Source of the DNA: Fen-1077 sp050014355
GTDB lineage: Bacteria; Chloroflexota; Dehalococcoidia; Dehalococcoidales; RBG-16-60-22
Assembly: GCA_050014355.1 (NCBI GenBank)
Contig: JBEKDL010000076.1
Location: 1 to 8,578 of the forward strand
Reading direction: 5' to 3'
Length of the DNA stretch: 8,578 nucleotides
The translations under genes and the position numbers were made by a program. Under the pieces are notes generated by a model. That model saw nothing but the letters and a program-made list of their open reading frames with translations, did not search any database and was not told where the DNA came from. Positions 1 to 5,818 of this stretch are shown here, in pieces (the first letter of the stretch is position 1; each line of letters opens with the position of its first letter).

Positions 1-1973
1 TCGCCGGGTTTTATAAGCTGGGTAACCTTCTTGGGGTCGATGGCCGCGGCGCCCCGGGCGCTGGAAATATCGCCGCTGATAAGGGCTTCGCCGCCGAAGC
101 TGGAGAAGTAGACGTTATAGTAGTTATTCATCTCATCTCTCATGCCAATCCTGTCAGCCAGGTCCCAGAGCGCTTCAACTTTGTTCCTGCGTTCGTAGGC
201 CGGCTTGACCACCGGCTGCCGGATGGGGAAACACCAGCCTTCCATCCCTATCGGGTGGTTAAAGAAAGGCCCGTGTGAAGAGAAAAGACAGTAGGCTTCC
301 AGCGGATGGCAGTCAGGCAGCACGATATCAGCAAAACCCTCCGCGAACTCATTGGGAAGGATGTTGAAAGAAACGGTGAAAGGCACCTTCTTCCAGAAGA
401 CTTCAACGATTTCACGGTTCTGGGAACTGCGTATCATGTTGGAGCCGAAGATGATAGCCGCTTCGATGTCGTACGGATGCCCCATGTTTTCCCAGTACTT
501 CGGGAAATCGGAAGTCATCGGGTGCGGGGAAAACGAGGCGGTGGGCACCAGCTCTTTAAGCAGCATATCTTCAGGCACTTTAGGCTCATGCACCGGCCAC
601 GGCCCGTGCTCCATAAAAGTGCCTGCGGTCAACAAGCCGTCTTTGCAGGGGAACGGGATTACCTTAAATCTGCCGGTGTCCGGGTGCCCCGCCACATAGG
701 CTGGCCAGCCCAGCGTCCCACCCGGTACGTCCATAGCACCCACAATGGCATTGAGCAGACACATGGCTACGTAGGAGTGAGCGGAGTTGGTATGCCCCTG
801 ACCGCCGCGGAACATGATACACGCCACCGGTCTCAACGGGAGTTTCTCACCTTCTATTTCGATGGTGGTGCCTACCGAGGCGGCCTCGGCATACTCTTCA
901 GCGATGCGGTGGATGGTCTTGGCCGGGACGGTGCTCACCTTTTCAGCGGCTTCCGCCGTGTACTGCTTAACATGGTCTTTGAGGAGTTGGAAGGATGGAT
1001 GGCATTTCACACCGTTGACGGTATATTCGCCCAGGAGGGCATAATCGCCGATAGTCGGGTCGTTAAAGACCTTGGCTTTATTGGCCTTGGAATCCCATAT
1101 CAGTGGTTTATTTGTCTCTTTGTCCCGGACATAAAGCTGGTCCGGGCCGATGAGATAGGGCCCGTTGGTCTTTTTCTTGAGAAACTCCGCGTCATAGACA
1201 TTAAGCTCGTTCAGGAGGATATTTATCATCGCCAGGGCGATAATTCCATCCGTGCCTGGTAAAAGCGGTATCCATTCGGTGGCTTTGCCGCCGCCGAAGT
1301 TGCAGATAGGGTCGAAGACGACAATTTTGGCACCCTTTGCCCGGGCATCCGCGGCCAGGCGCATGTTGAATCCCATCGAGTGCCCGGAGCCGGTGCCCTT
1401 GTTCGAGCCCATCTGGATGACGTATTTCACATATTTCCAGTCCGGCACGATTGACCAGGAGGCATGATAGAGGCCGGCGCCCATGTGGGAGCCGCTACCG
1501 CAATGGAGGCCGCCGCCGCCAACATGCCAGTTTTTGGTGCCGAACACCGCGCCAAAAACTCCGAAGCCAAGCGGCAGGTCCGGGCCGCTACCGGCCGATG
1601 GCGTGCCGCCGTGGAACAGCTTATTGGGATTTTCTTTCCGGATTTTCTTAAGCTTGGCAGCTATTTCGTTCAGGGCCTCATCCCAGGAAATGCGTTTCCA
1701 CTTGGGGTCGGCAAAAATTCCTTTTTCAGGATTGGTCCTTCTCAAAGGATAGTTGTATCTATTCGGGTCATATAAAGCCTGTATCATGGCTTCGCCCTTG
1801 GCGCAGAGGCCTCCCCGGGCGCCAAAGTCGTTATCCGGTTCGCCCTCTATTTTCACGAGGACGCCATTGACGCGGTGGCCGCGTATTGAACAGGTGCCGT
1901 AACAGCCCCCGCAGGTGGAGTGCACCCATACGTCTTCCCATATTTCTGGTTTGCCCTTAACTGACATTGTCAT
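1..1973 (-). CDS. Molybdopterin oxidoreductase, catalytic subunit (DMSO reductase family), 3' end beyond window
   Basis: The complement of this stretch reads without a stop for 657 codons and leaves the window unfinished, so only the N-terminal part is seen; family members are usually about 700-1000 residues. Visible in order are an N-terminal [4Fe-4S] site (C21, C24, C28, C57, followed by K59 as in formate dehydrogenases), a probable molybdenum-ligand cysteine C158 in LHCGSGSHMG, a cofactor-binding FDP at 220-222, PGTDG at 239-243, then GGQGHTNSAHS and the late NEFAEGFADIVLPDCHPLE block typical of bis-MGD enzymes. There is no Tat or Sec signal, so it should be cytoplasmic. I chose ATG at 1973 because GGAGGT lies 11 bases upstream; the in-frame ATG at 1967 is further away. 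It follows the beta subunit by 50 bases and is probably in the same operon. The family assignment is firm. The substrate is inferred: a PadB-like phenylacetyl-CoA oxidoreductase fits the context, but another reductase or hydroxylase is possible. Confidence 0.92.
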   Translation of the reverse strand, partial: MTMSVKGKPEIWEDVWVHSTCGGCYGTCSIRGHRVNGVLVKIEGEPDNDFGARGGLCAKGEAMIQALYDPNRYNYPLRRTNPEKGIFADPKWKRISWDEALNEIAAKLKKIRKENPNKLFHGGTPSAGSGPDLPLGFGVFGAVFGTKNWHVGGGGLHCGSGSHMGAGLYHASWSIVPDWKYVKYVIQMGSNKGTGSGHSMGFNMRLAADARAKGAKIVVFDPICNFGGGKATEWIPLLPGTDGIIALAMINILLNELNVYDAEFLKKKTNGPYLIGPDQLYVRDKETNKPLIWDSKANKAKVFNDPTIGDYALLGEYTVNGVKCHPSFQLLKDHVKQYTAEAAEKVSTVPAKTIHRIAEEYAEAASVGTTIEIEGEKLPLRPVACIMFRGGQGHTNSAHSYVAMCLLNAIVGAMDVPGGTLGWPAYVAGHPDTGRFKVIPFPCKDGLLTAGTFMEHGPWPVHEPKVPEDMLLKELVPTASFSPHPMTSDFPKYWENMGHPYDIEAAIIFGSNMIRSSQNREIVEVFWKKVPFTVSFNILPNEFAEGFADIVLPDCHPLEAYCLFSSHGPFFNHPIGMEGWCFPIRQPVVKPAYERRNKVEALWDLADRIGMRDEMNNYYNVYFSSFGGEALISGDISSARGAAAIDPKKVTQLIKPG

Positions 1974-2023
1974 AGCGTCAGTCCACCTCCTTTGTTATTC
2001 CGGTATCTTTCATATTTATTATT

Positions 2024-2980
2024 TTAACTTTGTACCGCGCTCTTTTCTCCCTCTTTAGCGGCATCGCATAGCGTCTTGAGGAGAGCGAACCGGCGGTTGA
2101 CCTCTTCCTGGAGGGCAGCCAGGTCCGCTTCTTTTAAGTGCGAGAACTTGCGCATTAGCTTTGTGAATTCCGTTATGGGTTTCGGTTGCGCCACCTCGAC
2201 TGTGATTCTGGGCTTGCCGTCTTCCGCCTCCCAGAGCGGGAAATAGTTGGTCCTGACGGCGGCGCGGCATACCTCGATAGACATACTGGACTCAACACGC
2301 CAGCCTGTTGGGCAGGGGCAGAAAAGATGAAGATACACAAACCCTTCTTTAGATTTCTGCTGGGCTTTCTGGAGCTTCTTGAAAAAGTCCTCGAGGTGGG
2401 ATAGCGTAGCCGTGGCCATGTACACAGGTTGATGCATCAGCATGACCATAGGCAAGTTTTTGGAAACGGTCGGTTTGCCCCGGCCGATTTTACCGACAGG
2501 TGTGGTCGTCGTCGAGGCGCCAAGCGGGGTGGTGCTGCTTCTCTGAATACCGGTGTTCATGTAGCCTTCATTATCGTAGCATATATAAATTATCTTCTCG
2601 TTTCTTTCGGCCGCCCCGCTTAAAGGCTGGAAGCCTACATCGGCGGCACAGCCATCGCCTGTCCAGCAAACCACCGTGGCGTCATTCCCGGTCTTCTGAT
2701 AATAGCGGGAAATGCCCGTGGCGCTGGAGGCGACGCCGGTCATCAGCGTGCTGTAATAGGTCATCTTATGCCACGTGCCTACGTTCTGGCCATAAAGTAT
2801 GGGCGCCGAACAACACGGACAGCCGACCATAACGATGTTTTTACCCAGCACTTTCGGGACGTCTCTTAAGGCGAGCTCCAGGGGGCAACCGGCGCACCAG
2901 GATAGCCCGCCGGCGTACTGCTCTTCTTTCACTTGGAAATAGTCAAAAAGTCTTGATTTTTTCTTCGTTTTCTCTACCAT
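2024..2980 (-). CDS. porB: 2-oxoacid:ferredoxin oxidoreductase, beta subunit (thiamine diphosphate-binding)
   Basis: This 318-residue protein is the beta (PorB-type) subunit that binds thiamine diphosphate and one [4Fe-4S] cluster. With the alpha subunit it oxidatively decarboxylates a 2-oxoacid to an acyl-CoA. Visible are the N-terminal CAGC pair (C29, C32), a second cysteine group at 54-57 (GCPCC), the thiamine diphosphate motif starting GDG at 108-110 and closing at YDNEGYMNTGIQRSS (135-149), TTTTPVGK at 157-164, and CPCPTGWR at 221-228, whose C223 is the expected fourth cluster ligand. The length is normal for the family. ATG at 2980 has AGGAGG just upstream and begins 11 bases after the alpha gene ends. 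The symbol por is the family name only. The substrate could be pyruvate, an arylpyruvate or, from the neighbours, phenylglyoxylate (PadI-like). Confidence 0.93.
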   Translation of the reverse strand: MVEKTKKKSRLFDYFQVKEEQYAGGLSWCAGCPLELALRDVPKVLGKNIVMVGCPCCSAPILYGQNVGTWHKMTYYSTLMTGVASSATGISRYYQKTGNDATVVCWTGDGCAADVGFQPLSGAAERNEKIIYICYDNEGYMNTGIQRSSTTPLGASTTTTPVGKIGRGKPTVSKNLPMVMLMHQPVYMATATLSHLEDFFKKLQKAQQKSKEGFVYLHLFCPCPTGWRVESSMSIEVCRAAVRTNYFPLWEAEDGKPRITVEVAQPKPITEFTKLMRKFSHLKEADLAALQEEVNRRFALLKTLCDAAKEGEKSAVQS

Positions 2981-2991
2981 TTTTCTTCCTC

Positions 2992-4185
2992 CTACTCCAG
3001 GGGTATCCAGGTTACTTCCTGGTAAGGCTTGCCCTGTGCGGCGCCTTTCACTTCGTCGACTACTCTTTCAATGTGAGGTGTGGTTATATCCATGCTGGCC
3101 AGGCCATCGATGTAACTTAGCAGCGGCGTCGGTCCAATTTCTGGTAAAAGCGCCCTCAACTCTGTATAGATAGGGCCGGCCGCCCAGCCGAAGGAAACGC
3201 TGCGGTCGATGACCCCGATGGCCTTTCTACCTTTGAGAGCTTTAATCAGCCTTTCCCGGGGGAAGGGCCTGAACATTCTTAGCTTGACCAGCCCCACCTT
3301 TACGCCCTGTACCCTCTTGGCATCAACCACTGCCCTGGTAGTGCCGGCAGTGCCACCCGAGGTCACTATAATTATATCGGCATCTTCAGTACGGTATTCT
3401 TCTATCTGACCGCCATAACCACGCCCAAAGTAATCCTTGAATTCCGCGTCTATTTCATCTACTTTTTTCAGCGCCCGCTGCAGGGCCTGGCAATGTTTAT
3501 AGCGCAGCTCCATGAAACCTATATCGATACCGTGGGTACCGCAGCCGATGGGCTGTCCCGGCTGTAACTTAGGCCGCGGCGGTTGCGATTTCAGCGGCGC
3601 CAAGAACTGGTCAACGTCCTCGATCCGAGGTATTTCTACCGCCTCGGCCAAATAGGAGAGGTAATAACCATCGTAGTTGACCATGACCGGCAGTTGAATA
3701 TCGTGGTCTTCAGCGAGCCGGAAAGCCATGATAATCTGGTCAAGGATTTCCTGGTCGTTCTCCACGATAATTTGAATCCAGCCGGAATCCCTGGTGGCGA
3801 TGATGTCCTGCTGCCCCGAAGAGACCGCTAGTATGCCCGGCGTCTCCCGGTTGGCGATTGCCATCACCACCGGTACCCTGAATCCGGCGGCATGGAGCAA
3901 AGCATCATACATGAATACCAGCCCCCAGGAAGAGGTGGCGGTAAAGGCCCTGCCACCGGCGGCACTGGCTGCGGCGACAACGTTCATCGCCGAGTTTTCG
4001 CCTTCAACCTCAACCATCTCGGCATCCAGGACGCCATCGGCGTGGAAGGTGGAAAGCTGCTCCGCTACCTCGCTCATGGGTGTTATGGGATAAGAAGTGG
4101 CTATATCAGGCCGGCATAACATGGCCGCATAGGCCGCAGCTGCGTTACCGGTCATGACCCTGGTCTGACCTTTTTTAGCTTTCAT
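2992..4185 (-). CDS. porA: 2-oxoacid:ferredoxin oxidoreductase, alpha subunit
   Basis: This 397-residue alpha subunit pairs with the beta subunit to form the 2-oxoacid oxidoreductase active site. It shows the family signature YPITP at 32-36, EGENSAM at 61-67, the arginine of ANR (R113) at the place where pyruvate oxidoreductases hold the substrate carboxylate, RDSGWIQ at 132-138, NDQE at 143-146 and VNYDGYYLS at 169-177; a C-terminal transketolase-like domain starts near residue 265. Two spots differ from the usual pyruvate enzymes as I know them: TSSWGL (84-89) where TSSQGL is common, and SGQQD (123-127) where DHSD or DHQD is common. ATG at 4185 overlaps the end of the delta gene by 11 bases and has GGAG upstream, indicating translational coupling. 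Function as an oxidoreductase subunit is secure; substrate is open. Confidence 0.94.
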   Translation of the reverse strand: MKAKKGQTRVMTGNAAAAYAAMLCRPDIATSYPITPMSEVAEQLSTFHADGVLDAEMVEVEGENSAMNVVAAASAAGGRAFTATSSWGLVFMYDALLHAAGFRVPVVMAIANRETPGILAVSSGQQDIIATRDSGWIQIIVENDQEILDQIIMAFRLAEDHDIQLPVMVNYDGYYLSYLAEAVEIPRIEDVDQFLAPLKSQPPRPKLQPGQPIGCGTHGIDIGFMELRYKHCQALQRALKKVDEIDAEFKDYFGRGYGGQIEEYRTEDADIIIVTSGGTAGTTRAVVDAKRVQGVKVGLVKLRMFRPFPRERLIKALKGRKAIGVIDRSVSFGWAAGPIYTELRALLPEIGPTPLLSYIDGLASMDITTPHIERVVDEVKGAAQGKPYQEVTWIPLE

Positions 4186-4471
4186 GAGCGAACTCTCCTT
4201 CCGAGACCATCGTCAGAGCGCCGCGGGGACACTCGTGAGCGCAGACTCCGCAGCCCTTGCAGTAAGCCAGATTAGACTCATAATGGTCACCTTTGTCAAC
4301 CATGCATTGCGGTGGGCAATATAAAGCGCAGAGACCACAATAGTTGCATTTTGCCTGGTCAAGCACCGGTCTTTCCGTGCGCCAGCTACCGGTATCCATG
4401 CACAGAAGTGATTTATTGGCGTCCGACCAAGCGCCCTCTGTTTCAAAAAGAAATTTGTGTTTGATTACCAT
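4175..4471 (-). CDS. porD: 2-oxoacid:ferredoxin oxidoreductase, delta subunit (2[4Fe-4S] ferredoxin)
   Basis: This 98-residue polyferredoxin-type subunit carries electrons from the catalytic core to an external acceptor. Two classic cluster motifs are visible: C42-x2-C45-x2-C48-x3-C52, with a further C56 after PPQ, and C71-x2-C74-x2-C77-x3-C81-P. The roughly 40-residue N-terminal extension before the first cluster, including SWRTERPV, is usual for PorD-type proteins. It overlaps the gamma gene by 7 bases upstream and the alpha gene by 11 bases downstream. The ATG at 4471 has GGAGG 7 bases before it. With no flavin or NAD-binding subunit gene in the visible operon, ferredoxin is the likely acceptor; that is inference, since such a gene might lie past the left edge. 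Confidence 0.94.
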   Translation of the reverse strand: MVIKHKFLFETEGAWSDANKSLLCMDTGSWRTERPVLDQAKCNYCGLCALYCPPQCMVDKGDHYESNLAYCKGCGVCAHECPRGALTMVSEGEFAHES

Positions 4472-5013
4472 TTAAGTACCTCCACTTCCTTATATCCCCT
4501 CTCGGCGCTTTTCAGATTGCGCTGCAGTATATCGCCGGAAAGATAGTCGGGCAAACAGGCGAGCACCGACTTTAATTCGAGCCAGCCGGTAACGGCGGCG
4601 AGAGCGCCGAGGAGACAGGTGTTAGGGATGTCCCGACCGATTTCCTCCATAGCAACTTGTGTAGCGTTAATAATACCGCCAGCTTTGAGGTTTTCATTGG
4701 GCTTAGATTTTAAGGGCACTTTCGTGTTGACGATGAGTACACCACCCGGTTTGAGGCCGGTGAATAGCATGGGAAGCTTCATCAGACCCGGGTCTATCAC
4801 CACCAGGCAATCGGGGGTATAAATCTGGGTCTTTTCCATGATAGGCTTATCATCCACACGGGTGAAAGCCACCACCGGTGCGCCGCGCCTTTCAAAGCCG
4901 TACATGGGGAAGCTGGCGACATACTTGCCTTCCGCGACGAAAGCGCTGGCCAGCATCCGTGCCGCCATGACGGCCCCCTGCCCGCCCCTGCCATGAATTC
5001 TAATCTCTTTCAC
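4465..5013 (-). CDS. porG: 2-oxoacid:ferredoxin oxidoreductase, gamma subunit
   Basis: This 182-residue protein matches the gamma (PorG-type) subunit. The N-terminal GRGGQG lies at 8-13, and FPMYGFERRGAPVVAFTR at 35-52 is diagnostic for the family. It completes the four-subunit gamma-delta-alpha-beta set, in that gene order. The start codon is GTG (bases 5013-5011), preceded by GAGGGG with an 11-base gap; a nearby ATG upstream is immediately followed by TAA and cannot be used. It is the first gene of the oxidoreductase set and lies 78 bases after the MarR gene. That gap holds no clear terminator or strong promoter, so read-through from the marR promoter is plausible. Confidence 0.93.
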   Translation of the reverse strand: MKEIRIHGRGGQGAVMAARMLASAFVAEGKYVASFPMYGFERRGAPVVAFTRVDDKPIMEKTQIYTPDCLVVIDPGLMKLPMLFTGLKPGGVLIVNTKVPLKSKPNENLKAGGIINATQVAMEEIGRDIPNTCLLGALAAVTGWLELKSVLACLPDYLSGDILQRNLKSAERGYKEVEVLKW

Positions 5014-5091
5014 AGTTACATAATCCCCTCTTCATTAGTATTCAGCGCCGGCCTGCTTAAGCCGCGCCGTGAGACCATATATTTGCGACTC
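5014..5091 (-). other. Short gap between marR and the oxidoreductase operon
   Basis: These 78 bases separate the regulator from the gamma-subunit gene. I see a small palindrome GCTTAAGC (5055-5062) in a GC-rich stretch, but no stem followed by a T run on the minus strand and no convincing -35/-10 pair. The GAGGGG ribosome binding site of porG is at its left end. The arrangement favours a single transcript from marR into the operon, although a weak internal promoter cannot be excluded by eye. Confidence 0.4.
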
Positions 5092-5574
5092 CTATTTACC
5101 AGCATTTCTACCAATTTTGGGCACCAGGCTTTCCCGCAGCGTCCGCATCACGCCAACAAGCTCCTCGACCTGGCTCTTGTCCATGCAGGATAGCGCCTCG
5201 CGGCACAGCTCCTGGGCGATGGGGCTTAACCGATTGGCCTCTTTCCAGCCTTTATCGGTAATGACTACTTTGACGGACCTGCGGTCGTCGGTAGAAGGCT
5301 CCCGGCGGACGACTCCCTGCCTTTCCAGGGTGTTAATCACCGCCGTCACCGAATTCTTTTCCCGGAATACATTCTCGGCTATCTCCGAAGGCGTCATTTC
5401 ACCGCCGTTCCTGAACAGCGTGCTCATGATGTTGAACCTGATGAGGCTGACATCGTGACGTTTAAGCTGGACTTCCAGATACCTGGCCAGTACCTCGTAG
5501 GACATCATAATGGATAACAGCGTGCCCAGAGGCGTTTTATCAGTTGCTTTTTTACTGGCTTCTCTTACAATCAT
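5092..5574 (-). CDS. MarR-family transcriptional regulator
   Basis: This 160-residue winged helix-turn-helix protein has the MarR layout: a dimerisation helix in the first 55 residues, the helix-turn-helix at about 61-87 (TPSEIAENVF then NSVTAVINTLERQG), the wing with its signature DDRRSVKV at 96-103, and C-terminal dimerisation helices. ATG at 5574 has AGAAGG 6 bases upstream. It lies between two divergent units, an acyl-CoA ligase unit and an oxidoreductase operon. MarR proteins placed this way commonly repress neighbouring catabolic genes and are released by the substrate or its CoA thioester; an aryl-CoA effector here is inference. Its own promoter overlaps repeated sequence boxes, which suggests autoregulation. 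Confidence 0.93.
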   Translation of the reverse strand: MIVREASKKATDKTPLGTLLSIMMSYEVLARYLEVQLKRHDVSLIRFNIMSTLFRNGGEMTPSEIAENVFREKNSVTAVINTLERQGVVRREPSTDDRRSVKVVITDKGWKEANRLSPIAQELCREALSCMDKSQVEELVGVMRTLRESLVPKIGRNAGK

Positions 5575-5625
5575 CAGTGCCTTCTAAGCGGTAATAACAG
5601 GGCAAATTATGTTCCATCCAGAATT

Positions 5626-5654
5626 ATTTTATAACGGTCAACGCCGTTTGTCAA
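5626..5654 (-). promoter_or_regulatory. Predicted sigma70-type promoter of marR
   Basis: On the minus strand a perfect -35 TTGACA (bases 5654-5649) is followed after exactly 17 bases by TAAAAT (5631-5626), one mismatch from the consensus -10. The expected start of transcription is near 5619, about 45 bases before the marR ATG. It is the best promoter match in the window and may also serve the oxidoreductase operon downstream. Confidence 0.65.
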
Positions 5655-5708
5655 CTATCACCCAGTATCAATTTCCTCTCATTCCGTTATAACTGGGCTT
5701 ATATAACG
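5629..5708. repeat. Three TATAACG boxes in alternating orientation
   Basis: TTATAACGG (5629-5637) has its exact reverse complement CCGTTATAA at 5684-5692, and TATAACG appears again at 5702-5708. The last two form an inverted repeat with 7-bp arms around a 10-base spacer. The first box overlaps the marR -10. Such repeated boxes around divergent promoters are typical of regulator sites, but short AT-rich repeats can occur by chance. Confidence 0.4.
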
Positions 5709-5719
5709 CCAATATTTCA

Positions 5720-5731
5720 TTCCATATGGAA
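5720..5731. promoter_or_regulatory. 12-bp perfect palindrome TTCCATATGGAA, candidate MarR operator
   Basis: The palindrome lies in the divergent region, about 20 bases upstream of the candidate ligase -35. MarR dimers bind inverted repeats of roughly this size. A degenerate version, TTCCATCCAGAA (5612-5623, nine of twelve positions equal), sits at the predicted marR transcription start. Binding by this MarR protein is inference. Confidence 0.45.
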
Positions 5732-5750
5732 CGATTATTTCGCTGGCTAT

Positions 5751-5779
5751 TTGCGTACTTTTCCCGTTTTCAGTATATT
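5751..5779 (+). promoter_or_regulatory. Candidate promoter of the CoA-ligase unit
   Basis: TTGCGT (5751-5756), a weak -35 with only three consensus bases, is separated by 17 bases from TATATT (5774-5779), which matches the -10 consensus in five of six positions. The start would be near 5786, about 33 bases before the ligase ATG. A weak -35 suits a regulated or activator-helped promoter. TTGACT at 5784-5789 was considered as an alternative, but no -10 follows at a usable distance before the gene. Confidence 0.4.
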
Positions 5780-5818
5780 TAGGTTGACTGATTTTTAAAC
5801 CATAACGAGGTAAATTCC

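Noticed and set aside
306..1262. 318-codon plus-strand open frame
   Set aside because: It is antisense to the molybdopterin oxidoreductase, whose frame carries clear family motifs. The plus-strand translation shows no recognisable domain and no ribosome binding site.
2024..5013. Housekeeping pyruvate:ferredoxin oxidoreductase
   Set aside because: Not excluded, but not preferred: a MarR regulator, a co-directional molybdoenzyme and a divergent aryl-CoA ligase point to a catabolic role, and two active-site-near stretches of the alpha subunit differ from the usual pattern.
5055..5062. GCTTAAGC palindrome as a terminator after marR
   Set aside because: The stem is only 4 bp with no loop and no T run follows.
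5069..5458. 129-codon plus-strand frame opposite the regulator
   Set aside because: The opposite strand encodes a complete MarR protein with its wing motif; this frame is a shadow.
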